From the NCBI GenBank assembly GCA_964574215.1, contig CAZNLR010000004.1, positions 1 to 64,000 on the forward strand: a stretch of 64,000 bases of DNA, read 5' to 3'. Positions 45,710 through 54,230 of the stretch are shown one piece after another. Each line of letters starts with the position of its first letter. Positions within the stretch are counted from its first letter, which is position 1. The notes under the pieces were generated by a model. The model worked only from the letters and a program-made list of their open reading frames with translations, searched no databases and was not told the origin of the DNA. Source of the DNA: GCA-2725625 sp964574215 (GTDB taxonomy: Bacteria; Pseudomonadota; Alphaproteobacteria; Rhodospirillales; UBA2165). The position numbers were made by a program, and so were the translations under genes.

Positions 45710-45971
45710 TCGGCGGCGCCGAACAGGCAGTAAAATTTAATGCCAAAGATATCGAAATGAAGGACGTCCCCTCTAACTATCTCCGTGGGGGCGGAACCGT
45801 TTCGGAATTGCTGTTTCAAAAGCAAGACGCAAATATCGGCGGATTGAAATCAATCACGCCAAGCGGGGCGGCGTCACACAAATAGGCCCCGTACGTAGGT
45901 GCGCTTCCGCCCTAAGGCGGAGCGCGTAGGTAGATGGAGATATATTTCCGTATGTTGGAAGGAAGATAAAT
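45710..45971. other. rpsO-pnp intergenic leader with hairpin
   Basis: 262 bases without a gene. Its main feature is a hairpin at 45901-45925 (GCGCTTCCGCC, loop CTAA, GGCGGAGCGC, one bulged T), flanked by direct repeats GTAGGT. In E. coli the pnp leader forms an RNase III-cleaved stem that mediates PNPase autocontrol. This stem, about 45 bases before the pnp ATG, could serve the same purpose, but that is inference. No T-tract follows, so it is not a simple terminator. Confidence 0.5.
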
Positions 45972-48080
45972 ATGTTTAACGAATTTAAAAAAGAAATCGA
46001 ACTCGGCGGCCGTAGGCTTACACTGGAAACAGGTAAGATCGCCCGCCAAGCCGATGGCGCTGTACTGGTCACCTATGGCGAAACCAAAGTGCTTTGTACG
46101 GCGGTCGGCGCCAAACAGGCCCGTACCGATATCGATTTTTTCCCCCTCACTGTAAATTATCAGGAAAAAACGTTTGCCGCCGGTAAGATACCGGGCGGCT
46201 TTTTCAAGCGCGAAGCTCGGCCCTCTGAAAAAGAGACCCTGACCTCGCGGTTGATCGACCGGCCTATTCGGCCCCTGTTTCACCCCAATTACAAAAACGA
46301 AACCCAGGTGATCTGCACCGTCCTGGCCCACGATCTGGAAAATGATCCCGACATGGCTGCCATGATCGGCACGTCCGCGGCCCTGACGATTTCGGGAATT
46401 CCATTCCTGGGCCCCATCGGCGGTTGCCGCGTCGGCTATATCGACGGTGAATACGTTCTCAATCCGGCCGTCGACGATGTGGCCGATTCTCAGCTCAATC
46501 TGGTTGTGGCCGGTACCGCCGAAGGCGTCCTCATGGTCGAATCCGAAGCTTCCGAATTATCCGAGGAAGTGATGCTGGGCGCGGTCATGTTTGGCCATCA
46601 GGCCAACCAGGAAATTATCGGCGCCGTTATCGATTTGGCCCGGGCCTGTGCCAAGGAGCCATGGGACATTCCGGAAACGCCGGCCAAAGTCGGCGAAGTC
46701 GCTCAGAAGGTTCAGGAAATGGCGGAAGACGACCTCCGGGCCGCCTATGGCGAGGCCGAGAAAACGGCTCGTCAGGATAAAATCGCCGACGTCAAAGCCA
46801 AGGTTATGGAAGCCTTCGGAGAAGACGAAGAAGCCACCGATATGATGGTCGGCGGCGCTTTTAAAAATGTCGAGAAAGACATTGTCCGGCGCGATATCCT
46901 CAAGACTGGTCAACGCATCGACGGCCGGGACACCAAGACGGTGCGCCCGATTGTCGCCGAAGTGGGAACGTTGCCCCGGGCCCATGGCAGTAGTTTGTTC
47001 ACCCGTGGTGAAACCCAGGCTTTGGTGGTCGCCACGTTGGGTACCGGTCAGGACGAACAGATCATCGACGGTCTGGACGGTGATTACCGGGAACATTTCC
47101 TGCTTCATTATAATTTCCCGCCCTATTCGGTCGGCGAAGCGGGCCGCATGTTCGGTCCGGGCCGCCGTGAAATCGGTCATGGCAAATTGGCGTGGCGCGC
47201 GATCCACCCGATTATGCCGGACAAGGAAGATTTTCCTTATACCATCCGCGTCGTCTCCGAAGTGACCGAATCAAACGGTTCTTCTTCGATGGCGACGGTC
47301 TGCGGCACCTCCCTGTCCATGATGGATGCGGGCGTGCCTCTCCATAGTCCGGTCGCCGGTATCGCCATGGGACTGATCAAGGAAGACGACGGCGTTGCCG
47401 TGCTTTCCGATATTCTCGGCGACGAAGACCATCTCGGCGACATGGATTTCAAAGTCGCCGGCACGGACAAGGGCGTTACCGCGCTTCAGATGGATATCAA
47501 AATCACCTCCATCACCGAAGACATTATGAAAACCGCCCTCGAACAGGCCAGGGAAGGCCGCCTGCATATTCTGGGTGAAATGGCCAATGCCCTGGATACG
47601 GCCCGAGACGACGTCAGCGAAAATGCACCCAGGATCACCGTGATCAACGTGCCCACCGATAAGATCCGGGAAATCATCGGACCGGGTGGCAAAATGATCC
47701 GGGAAATCTGCGAAGTATCGGGCGCTAAAATCGATATCGACGACGACGGCAGCGTCAAAGTTGCCGCCGTCGACGAACAGGCGTCGGAAACCGCTATCAA
47801 GATGATCAAGGACATTACGGCCGAGCCGGAAGTCGGCGTCATCTATACCGGCAAGGTCGTAAAGACCGTGGACTTCGGCGCTTTCGTGAATTTCATGGGC
47901 GCCCGGGACGGGCTGGTTCACATCAGTGAATTGCGTCCTGAAAGAGTCGAAAAAACCACCGATATCGTCAATGTCGGCGACGAAGTGAAGGTCAAGTTGA
48001 TCGGTATCGATGACCGCGGCAAAGTTAAACTTTCCATGCGGGCCGTCGATCAATCCACCGGTGAGGATATCTCCGGCTAA
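45972..48080 (+). CDS. pnp: Polyribonucleotide nucleotidyltransferase (PNPase)
   Basis: 702 residues. Two RNase-PH-like domains are separated by an all-helical linker (about 245-320), followed by KH (VINVPTDKIREIIGPGGKM) and S1 (GVIYTGKVVKTVDFGAFVNF) domains. FKREARPSEKETLTSRLIDR and GDQ-type phosphate-site residues in the second core mark catalysis. The enzyme degrades RNA 3' to 5' by phosphorolysis within the degradosome. Last gene of the operon, closed by a strong terminator 49 bases downstream. Confidence 0.97.
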   Translation: MFNEFKKEIELGGRRLTLETGKIARQADGAVLVTYGETKVLCTAVGAKQARTDIDFFPLTVNYQEKTFAAGKIPGGFFKREARPSEKETLTSRLIDRPIRPLFHPNYKNETQVICTVLAHDLENDPDMAAMIGTSAALTISGIPFLGPIGGCRVGYIDGEYVLNPAVDDVADSQLNLVVAGTAEGVLMVESEASELSEEVMLGAVMFGHQANQEIIGAVIDLARACAKEPWDIPETPAKVGEVAQKVQEMAEDDLRAAYGEAEKTARQDKIADVKAKVMEAFGEDEEATDMMVGGAFKNVEKDIVRRDILKTGQRIDGRDTKTVRPIVAEVGTLPRAHGSSLFTRGETQALVVATLGTGQDEQIIDGLDGDYREHFLLHYNFPPYSVGEAGRMFGPGRREIGHGKLAWRAIHPIMPDKEDFPYTIRVVSEVTESNGSSSMATVCGTSLSMMDAGVPLHSPVAGIAMGLIKEDDGVAVLSDILGDEDHLGDMDFKVAGTDKGVTALQMDIKITSITEDIMKTALEQAREGRLHILGEMANALDTARDDVSENAPRITVINVPTDKIREIIGPGGKMIREICEVSGAKIDIDDDGSVKVAAVDEQASETAIKMIKDITAEPEVGVIYTGKVVKTVDFGAFVNFMGARDGLVHISELRPERVEKTTDIVNVGDEVKVKLIGIDDRGKVKLSMRAVDQSTGEDISG

Positions 48081-48128
48081 GCCGGACCTGGCAACCAATC
48101 GATCAAGACAGCATAATTTCTGAAAAAG

Positions 48129-48177
48129 ACCCGTCGGATGAAAAAAATATTTATTTCGTCCGATGGGTATTTTTTTG
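48129..48177 (+). terminator. Rho-independent terminator after pnp
   Basis: ACCCGTCGGATGAAA (48129-48143) pairs with TTTCGTCCGATGGGT (48154-48168) over 15 bp with two G-U wobbles and a 10-base loop, then a run of seven Ts. It ends the rimP-to-pnp operon. Confidence 0.85.
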
Positions 48178-48321
48178 ATGAATCGCTACATATATTGAAC
48201 ATTAGAACCAAGTGTTTGTGGGCGGCGTCCGGTTCCGGGTAAAATAAAAGGAACTGTTTCCGGCCCGTTGGCTTTTGTCGGCGGTGACCCACCAAGAGAA
48301 TATTGAGATTGGAGTTGAAGT

Positions 48322-48882
48322 ATGACCCAGCAGAGCGCGGCCGCGGAAGTAGATAGCGCGTTCGATTCCCCGTTCGTTCCAAAGGGCAGTTACTCGTACG
48401 AGGATCTTATTGCTTGCGGTGAGGGGAAATTGTTTGGGCCCGGTAACGCGCTTTTGCCGGCGCCACCCATGCTGATGTTCGACCGTATTACCGAGATCAA
48501 CGATAACGGCGGCGCCTATGGCAAGGGCGAGGTCACGGCCGAGATGGACGTCAAACCGGACCTTTGGTTCTTCGATTGTCATTTCAAGGGCGATCCGGTG
48601 ATGCCGGGGTGCTTGGGCCTGGACGCTTTATGGCAGTTGACGGGTTTTTATATCGGTTGGACCGGCGCCCAGGGACGGGGCCGGGCCTTCGGCGCCGGTG
48701 ATGTAAAATTTACCGGCATGGTGACGCCCACGGCCAAATTGATCACTTATCACTTGGACATCAAGCGGGTCATGAACCGTCAGGTAGCCCTCGCATTCGC
48801 CGACGGCCAAATGGCGGTCGACGGTGAAACCGTTTATGATGTCAAGGGCCTGCGCGCCGGCACCATTCCACCGGACGCTTAG
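48322..48882 (+). CDS. fabA: 3-hydroxydecanoyl-ACP dehydratase/isomerase
   Basis: 186 residues, hot-dog fold. FFDCHFKGDPVMPG holds catalytic H87, and GLDALWQLTGFYIGW holds D101. The 14-residue spacing equals H70/D84 of E. coli FabA. The enzyme makes trans-2 and cis-3 decenoyl-ACP, starting unsaturated fatty-acid synthesis. fabB follows after 56 bases and fabI next, forming the fabA-fabB-fabI operon of alphaproteobacteria. Confidence 0.96.
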   Translation: MTQQSAAAEVDSAFDSPFVPKGSYSYEDLIACGEGKLFGPGNALLPAPPMLMFDRITEINDNGGAYGKGEVTAEMDVKPDLWFFDCHFKGDPVMPGCLGLDALWQLTGFYIGWTGAQGRGRAFGAGDVKFTGMVTPTAKLITYHLDIKRVMNRQVALAFADGQMAVDGETVYDVKGLRAGTIPPDA

Positions 48883-48938
48883 GCCGGACTTGATTTTGAA
48901 TACCCTGATTCAGCAACACCAGATTTGATGAGGATATT

Positions 48939-50162
48939 GTGAGAAGAGCTGTCATCACCGGAATCGGAATTGTCTCAAGCATCGGTAACGATAAAGCCGA
49001 AGTCACGGATTCCCTGCGCCAAGGCAAGTCGGGAATAACTCTCTCTGAAACCTATCGGGAAATGGGATTCCGCAGCCACGTGCACGGCGAGCCGACGGTG
49101 GATATCGAGGCTCACATCGACCGGAAATTGCGCCGGTTTATGGGTGACGGCGCAGCCTACAATTACATTGCCATGGCCGAAGCCATTGAGGATGCCGGGC
49201 TCGCTGAAGACGAAATTTCCCACGAGCGGACGGGCTTGATCATGGGATCGGGCGGACCGTCTGTCCGCAACGTCATTCAATCGGCCGACGCCGCCCGGGA
49301 AAGGGGCCCCAAAAAGGTCGGCCCCTTTATGGTGCCGCGCACCATGTCGAGCACCAATTCGGCGACCCTGGCGACGCCGTTTAAAATCAAGGGCGTCAAT
49401 TATTCCATCAGTTCCGCCTGCTCGACCAGTGCTCACTGCATCGGCAACGCGGCCGAATTGATCCAATGGGGCAAACAGGACATCGTTTTCGCCGGTGGCG
49501 GCGAAGAACTGGATTGGGGCCTGTCGGTCCTGTTCGACGCCATGCCGGCGCTGTCCTCCAAATATAACGACACGCCGGAAAGGGCTTCCCGGGCCTTCGA
49601 CGCCAACCGCGACGGTTTTGTCATTGCCGGCGGCGGCGGTGTCGTGGTCGTCGAGGAATATGAGAGAGCCAAGGCGCGGGGCGCGAAAATTTACGCCGAA
49701 ATTTCGGGATACGGCGCCACATCGGATGGTTACGATATGGTCCAGCCCTCGGGTGAAGGAGCCGTCCGCTGCATGCAGATGGCGATGGATACAGTTGATC
49801 AGCCGGTCGACTATATCAACACCCACGGCACGTCGACGCCGGTCGGCGACGTCAAGGAATTGGCGGCAATCCGCGAAGCCTTTAAAGACCGCAATCGGAT
49901 ACCCTATTTTAATTCCACCAAATCCCTGACCGGTCATTCATTGGGTGCGGCCGGTGTGCAGGAGTCGATTTACAGCCTCTTGATGATGGACAACAATTTC
50001 CTATGTGCCTCGGCCAACGTCGAGGAGTTGGAGCCCGAGGTGGGCGATATGCCCATCGTGCTCGAACGCCAGGACGACATCGAAATCAACTGTGCATTGT
50101 CCAACAGTTTCGGATTTGGCGGCACCAACGCCTGCCTCATTTTCACCCGACCCGACGCCTGA
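48939..50162 (+). CDS. fabB: 3-oxoacyl-ACP synthase I
   Basis: 407 residues from GTG 48939. The Cys-His-His triad is C161 (SSACSTSAHC), H296 (THGTSTPVGD) and H333 (SLTGHSLGAAG), near-identical in position to E. coli FabB. Its pairing with fabA marks it as the condensing enzyme that elongates the cis-3-decenoyl product. The initial motif RRAVITGIGIVSSIGNDKAE is typical of the FabB/FabF family. Confidence 0.96.
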   Translation: MRRAVITGIGIVSSIGNDKAEVTDSLRQGKSGITLSETYREMGFRSHVHGEPTVDIEAHIDRKLRRFMGDGAAYNYIAMAEAIEDAGLAEDEISHERTGLIMGSGGPSVRNVIQSADAARERGPKKVGPFMVPRTMSSTNSATLATPFKIKGVNYSISSACSTSAHCIGNAAELIQWGKQDIVFAGGGEELDWGLSVLFDAMPALSSKYNDTPERASRAFDANRDGFVIAGGGGVVVVEEYERAKARGAKIYAEISGYGATSDGYDMVQPSGEGAVRCMQMAMDTVDQPVDYINTHGTSTPVGDVKELAAIREAFKDRNRIPYFNSTKSLTGHSLGAAGVQESIYSLLMMDNNFLCASANVEELEPEVGDMPIVLERQDDIEINCALSNSFGFGGTNACLIFTRPDA

Positions 50163-50182
50163 TACCGGTCGACACCGCTGCC

Positions 50183-50983
50183 ATGACGGACTCATCACAC
50201 CTTATGAAAGGTAAGCGCGGCCTGATTCTGGGCGTTGCCAACGAGCGATCCATCGCCTGGGGCATCGCCAAGGCGCTGGCGGATCAAGGCGCCGAACTGG
50301 CTTTCACCTATCAAGGCGAGGCCTTCGAAAAAAGGGTCGGTCCCCTGGCGGAAAGCGTCGGCTCGACGATTGTCATGCCCTGCGATGTAGAGGACCAAAG
50401 CAGCCTGGATGCGTTGTTCGGGAAAATCGAACAGGAATGGGGGGCGCTTGATTTCGTCGTCCATTCGCTGGCTTATTCCGACAAGGATGAACTGACGGGG
50501 AAATTCGTCGACACGTCGGCCGAAAATTTTACCCGCACCATGAACATATCCTGCTTTTCCTTTACCAATATCGCCAAAATGGCCCATCCCCTGATGAAGG
50601 AAAATGGCGGCAGCCTGATCACGCTGACTTACTACGGCGCCGAGCGGGTGATGCCGAATTATAATGTCATGGGTGTCGCCAAGGCGGCCTTGGAGGCCAG
50701 CGTGCGCTATCTGGCGGCCGATCTGGGCGAAGACGACATCCGGGTCAACGCCGTTTCGGCGGGTCCCATGCGGACACTGGCCGGTAGCGCCATCGGATCG
50801 GCGCGCAAAATTTACAAATGGAGCGAAGCCAACGCGCCGCTCCGCCGGACCGTGACCCTGGAACAGCTGGGCGGCACGGCCGTTTACTTGCTCAGCGATC
50901 TATCCGGCGGCGTTACCGGTGAAATTCACCATGTGGACGCCGGATATAACATCGTCGGACTGCCCTATTTGACCGGCGATTGA
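50183..50983 (+). CDS. fabI: Enoyl-ACP reductase (NADH)
   Basis: 266 residues from ATG 50183, chosen because MKGKRGLILGVANERSIAWG starts the fold; the frame is open further upstream inside fabB. Active-site Y150, Y160 and K167 correspond to E. coli Y146, Y156 and K163. It reduces trans-2-enoyl-ACP to complete each elongation round. It starts 20 bases after fabB. Its stop codon lies inside an FNR-type palindrome that precedes irr. Confidence 0.94.
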   Translation: MTDSSHLMKGKRGLILGVANERSIAWGIAKALADQGAELAFTYQGEAFEKRVGPLAESVGSTIVMPCDVEDQSSLDALFGKIEQEWGALDFVVHSLAYSDKDELTGKFVDTSAENFTRTMNISCFSFTNIAKMAHPLMKENGGSLITLTYYGAERVMPNYNVMGVAKAALEASVRYLAADLGEDDIRVNAVSAGPMRTLAGSAIGSARKIYKWSEANAPLRRTVTLEQLGGTAVYLLSDLSGGVTGEIHHVDAGYNIVGLPYLTGD

Positions 50984-50993
50984 TCTAGATCAA
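50980..50993. promoter_or_regulatory. FNR/FixK-type binding site upstream of irr
   Basis: TTGATCTAGATCAA is a perfect 14-base palindrome matching the FNR/FixK/FnrL consensus TTGAT-N4-ATCAA. It overlaps the fabI stop codon and centres about 133 bases before the irr ATG, a plausible place for an activator site (-41.5) of an upstream transcript start. Identified by eye only. Confidence 0.5.
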
Positions 50994-51070
50994 AGACAAA
51001 CAGATCACTTGTCCCGTACTTCTTATCTAAACCAATCATAAAGAAACACATAAAACCTTGAAATATGTAA

Positions 51071-51093
51071 GGTTATTCCTTATGTATATAACC
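51071..51093. promoter_or_regulatory. Dyad in the irr promoter
   Basis: GGTTAT and ATAACC face each other across 11 AT-rich bases, about 27 bases before the irr ATG, within the overlapping imperfect dyad TGTAAGG/CCTTATG. It may be an operator for Irr or Fur or part of a leader stem. It does not match the textbook Irr element well enough to name. Confidence 0.3.
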
Positions 51094-51119
51094 ATCAGAA
51101 GCAAAAGTGGTAAGAAATA

Positions 51120-51536
51120 ATGGATAAGATTCGTCCCTACAGTCAGGCCCTTGACCGTCTGCGCAATGCAGGTCTCCGGCCCACACGTCAGCGTTTGGCG
51201 CTGGCGAAGCTCCTGTTTGACGGTGAAGATCGTCATATAACAGCGGAAATTCTTCACGGTGAAGCTCTTGAATCGCGGGTTCGGGTGTCATTGGCAACCG
51301 TCTACAACACGCTGCATCAGTTCACCGAAGCCAATTTATTGCGTGAAATCGTTGTCGATTCCGGCCGCTCCTATTTTGACACCAACATTTCTCAGCATCA
51401 TCATTTCTTCAATGAAGATACCCGCATGTTGGAAGACATTCCGGACAACCAAGTTGCCTTGAGCGACGTACCGCCGCCGCCTCCGGGCATGGAAGTCAGC
51501 AGCGTTGATGTGATCGTACGCGTCAAAAACGCCTAA
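51120..51536 (+). CDS. irr: Iron response regulator Irr (Fur superfamily)
   Basis: 138 residues. LRNAGLRPTRQRLALAKLLF and SLATVYNTLHQFTEANLL are the winged helix. HHHFF (H93-H95) is the triple-histidine site that defines Irr and binds heme. The N-terminal heme-regulatory CP motif of Bradyrhizobium Irr is absent, as in many other Irr proteins. Irr controls iron and heme genes under iron limitation. Location downstream of fabI is conserved in several alphaproteobacteria. A strong terminator follows. Confidence 0.92.
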   Translation: MDKIRPYSQALDRLRNAGLRPTRQRLALAKLLFDGEDRHITAEILHGEALESRVRVSLATVYNTLHQFTEANLLREIVVDSGRSYFDTNISQHHHFFNEDTRMLEDIPDNQVALSDVPPPPPGMEVSSVDVIVRVKNA

Positions 51537-51551
51537 TATATTATTCAATAC

Positions 51552-51605
51552 AAAGAGTTAGCAGTTTTTTTAGAATCCCTAAAAAAACTGTTGACTCTTT
51601 TTTTT
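51552..51605 (+). terminator. Rho-independent terminator after irr
   Basis: A 22-bp stem (51552-51573 with 51579-51600) carrying two G-U wobbles, five-base loop, followed by an unbroken T run. It isolates irr from the rubrerythrin gene. Confidence 0.9.
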
Positions 51606-51666
51606 GTTGTCCTCATATTGGGTCCTATAGTGGATATTATATTTCGTTAATCACGGGAGGGGTGTT

Positions 51667-52086
51667 ATGCCTTCACTTAAAGGAACAGGTACCGAACAAA
51701 ATTTGAAAGACGCATTTGCCGGTGAATCTCAAGCCAACCGGCGCTATCTATATTTTGCGCAAAAAGCGGATGTCGAGGGCTACAACGACGTTTCCGCCGT
51801 TTTCCGGTCCACCGCCGAAGGGGAAACCGGTCATGCCCATGGCCATCTGGAATATCTAGAGGAAACCGGCGATCCCGCGACGGGTGAGCCGATCGGCACC
51901 ACGGCGCAAAATCTTAAAGCCGCCGTCGCCGGCGAAACCCACGAATATACGGACATGTATCCGGGTATGGCTAAAACCGCCCGCGATGAAGGGTTCGATG
52001 AAATCGCCGATTGGTTTGAAACCCTGGCCAAGGCTGAAAAATCTCATGCCGGCCGGTTCCAAAAGGCGCTCGATACTTTGGATTAG
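51667..52086 (+). CDS. Rubrerythrin-family diiron protein (erythrin, no rubredoxin domain)
   Basis: 139 residues, four-helix ferritin-like fold. Diiron ligands are visible as E20, E53-x2-H56 (EGETGHAHG), E90 and E124-x2-H127 (AEKSHAGRF). The C-terminal rubredoxin domain of classical rubrerythrin is missing, so electrons must come from another protein. It probably reduces hydrogen peroxide or handles iron under oxidative stress. An AGGAGG-like site (GGGAGGGG) precedes ATG 51667. It heads a cassette with an Fe-S oxidoreductase and DUF3501 protein. Confidence 0.92.
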   Translation: MPSLKGTGTEQNLKDAFAGESQANRRYLYFAQKADVEGYNDVSAVFRSTAEGETGHAHGHLEYLEETGDPATGEPIGTTAQNLKAAVAGETHEYTDMYPGMAKTARDEGFDEIADWFETLAKAEKSHAGRFQKALDTLD

Positions 52087-52125
52087 TCCGCCGTCGCTTG
52101 CGTCGGTATAAAATTCAAAATCGTT

Positions 52126-52160
52126 TGGGGGACCCGGCCCAGGGTCCCCCATATTTATTT
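52126..52160 (+). terminator. Hairpin after the rubrerythrin gene
   Basis: TGGGGGACCC (52126-52135) pairs perfectly with GGGTCCCCCA (52142-52151) around a six-base loop, followed by a T-rich but not pure stretch. Probably a terminator, perhaps a partial one that lets the next two genes be expressed at lower level. Confidence 0.7.
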
Positions 52161-52206
52161 GCAAATTCATTTCGACAAAATTGATTTATCCGGTTAAGAG
52201 GATTTC

Positions 52207-53544
52207 ATGTCCGAAGGTAGTTTAGAGGCGCCGATCCGCCATCAGATTCCGTGGCGGGAGGCGGAATTCACCAACCCAGAAAAATTGAACGCCGAGTTAC
52301 GGCGCGTTTTCGATATCTGCCATGGCTGCCGCCGTTGTTTTAATCTGTGCGACAGCTTTCCCAAACTGTTCGATTTGATAGACGATTCAGAAAGCGGCGA
52401 GTTGGATACGGTGGACAGCGCCGATTTCAAGCCGGTGGTGGACGCCTGCACACTCTGCGACATGTGTTTTATGACTAAATGTCCCTATGTGCCGCCCCAC
52501 GAGTTTGACCTCGACTTCCCTCATCTGATGCTGCGCTACCGCAAGATGGAATTCGATCAGGGCAAGGTCGGCGTCGCCCACCGGCAATTGACCGAAACCG
52601 ACCGTAACGGAAAAATGGCGGGCAAAATGGCGCCCCTGGCCAACTGGGCGTCCAAACGGGGCAATGGGATGACCCGTCCCGTCCTGGAAGCGGTGGCCGG
52701 CGTGCACCGGGATGCCGACCTGCCGAAATACCGGTCGCCGAGCTTTGATAATTATACCGAGGGCGGGGTTGAAGTTAATACTGCCGCACCCGCCCACGGG
52801 CGCAAGGCGGCGCTCTACGCCACTTGTTTCGTCAATTACAACAGCCCCGCCATCGGTGAGGCGACCCGGGCGGTCCTGGCCAAGAACGGTGTCGAAACGG
52901 AGGTGGTCTACCCGGCCTGCTGCGGCATGCCCCAGCTGGAACAGGGCGACCTCGCCCGGGTGGCGGAAAACGCCAAAAAGGTGGCGGCGGATCTGTCTAT
53001 CTGGATCGATCAGAGCTACGACATTGTCGCTTTGACGCCTTCCTGCGCGCTGATGCTGAAATTCGAGTGGCCGCTGATCGTGCCCGATGACGTCAATATC
53101 AAAAAACTTAGCCAGGCGACGTCCGACGCCGCCGAGTATGTGGTCGATATTGCCAAAAACGAGGGATTGGTTGAGGGGTTGGCACCGCTCGACGGATCGG
53201 TATCGCTGCACTTCGCCTGCCATGCGCGGGCCCAGAATATGGGCCCCAAGGCGGCCGATATGCTGCGTCTCATTCCCGACGCCGAGGTGGATATCATCGA
53301 GCGCTGTTCCGGTCATGGCGGCTCCTGGGGAATCATGAAGGATAACTTCGAGGTGGCCCTCAAGATCGGCCGACCGGCGGCTCGAAAAGCCCTCGAAAAC
53401 GGTGCCCCTTATGTGGTATCCGAATGCCCCCTGGCGCGAGAACACATATTGCAGGGGATAGAACGGCTGGATGACGACGGGAAAAAACCCGATAATCCCA
53501 TTCAGCATCCCATTCAGCTTTTCGCCAAAGCATACGGGTTTTGA
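52207..53544 (+). CDS. Heterodisulfide-reductase/GlpC-like iron-sulfur oxidoreductase
   Basis: 445 residues. Two 4Fe-4S clusters are set by C38-x2-C41-x2-C44-x3-C48 and C81-x2-C84-x2-C87-x4-C92. Two CCG-type domains follow: YPACCGMPQLEQGDLA, and a second, degenerate one with ERCSGHGGSWG. The family (HdrD/GlpC-like) passes electrons between Fe-S centres and thiol or quinone partners. Its fixed company of a rubredoxin-less rubrerythrin and DUF3501 suggests it is the electron donor for peroxide reduction. That role is inferred. Confidence 0.88.
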   Translation: MSEGSLEAPIRHQIPWREAEFTNPEKLNAELRRVFDICHGCRRCFNLCDSFPKLFDLIDDSESGELDTVDSADFKPVVDACTLCDMCFMTKCPYVPPHEFDLDFPHLMLRYRKMEFDQGKVGVAHRQLTETDRNGKMAGKMAPLANWASKRGNGMTRPVLEAVAGVHRDADLPKYRSPSFDNYTEGGVEVNTAAPAHGRKAALYATCFVNYNSPAIGEATRAVLAKNGVETEVVYPACCGMPQLEQGDLARVAENAKKVAADLSIWIDQSYDIVALTPSCALMLKFEWPLIVPDDVNIKKLSQATSDAAEYVVDIAKNEGLVEGLAPLDGSVSLHFACHARAQNMGPKAADMLRLIPDAEVDIIERCSGHGGSWGIMKDNFEVALKIGRPAARKALENGAPYVVSECPLAREHILQGIERLDDDGKKPDNPIQHPIQLFAKAYGF

Positions 53545-53562
53545 AACAAGGAAAATGCCAAC

Positions 53563-54168
53563 GTGACCGCAAAAACCGAATTGACCAAAGACGATATCCT
53601 GGACCTCGGCGCCTATGAGGAAATCCGCGTTCAGCGGCGGGCGGAAATCGCCGAATTGAAAAAACCGCGCCGGCTGTCGGTTGGTCCCTATGCAACCTTC
53701 TATTTCGAGTGTTATGACACCATGTGGTATCAGGTGCACGAAATGCTGCGCATCGAGAAGGGCGGGGACGAACAGTTAAATGACGAATTGGCCGCTTATA
53801 ACCCATTGATTCCCAAAGGTAATGAGCTGGTGGCCACGGTCATGTTCGAAATCGACGATGAGGTCAAAAGGCATAACTTCCTATCGGAAATGGGGGGTGT
53901 GGAAAATTCCTTCGTTCTGGAGATCGACGGCGAAACCGTCACCGCCGAACCGGAAGAGGATGTGGAACGCACCAATGCCGACGGCAAAGCGTCGTCGGTG
54001 CAATTTATTCATTTCCAGTTGTCGCACGCCCAGATCGGCAAGTTCAAGCAGTCGGGCGCCCGCATCATGGTGGGCGTCAACCATCCCAATTACGGCCATA
54101 TGACGATCCTCCCGGAAGCGTCACGGGCAGCCTTGGCCCAAGATTTTTCTCAAGGGGACTTTGCCTAA
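53563..54168 (+). CDS. DUF3501 family protein
   Basis: 201 residues from GTG 53563, 18 bases after the Fe-S protein gene. DDILDLGAYEEIRVQRRAEI near the start and FYFECYDTMWYQVHEMLRIE near residue 45 are the recognised family blocks. The C-terminus has MVGVNHPNYGHMTILPEASR. The family has no assigned biochemistry but nearly always sits with the rubrerythrin and the Fe-S oxidoreductase. Its last two stop-codon bases are already part of a perfect 25-bp hairpin repeat. Confidence 0.88.
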   Translation: MTAKTELTKDDILDLGAYEEIRVQRRAEIAELKKPRRLSVGPYATFYFECYDTMWYQVHEMLRIEKGGDEQLNDELAAYNPLIPKGNELVATVMFEIDDEVKRHNFLSEMGGVENSFVLEIDGETVTAEPEEDVERTNADGKASSVQFIHFQLSHAQIGKFKQSGARIMVGVNHPNYGHMTILPEASRAALAQDFSQGDFA

Positions 54169-54228
54169 AAAAGTGTACCAGGAATACTTTTACTTATTTC
54201 GTCAAAAGTATTCCTGGTACACTTTTTT
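54167..54228. repeat. 60-bp perfect hairpin repeat, copy 1
   Basis: Left arm 54167-54191 and right arm 54204-54228 are exact reverse complements over 25 bp (A6-GTGTACCAGGAATA-CTTTT), with a 12-base loop ACTTATTTCGTC. The left arm begins inside the DUF3501 stop codon and the right arm ends two bases before the stop codon of the convergent SH3 gene. A-tract/T-tract ends make it a bidirectional terminator. The same 60 bases recur at 55982-56041. Confidence 0.9.
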
Positions 54229-54230
54229 AC

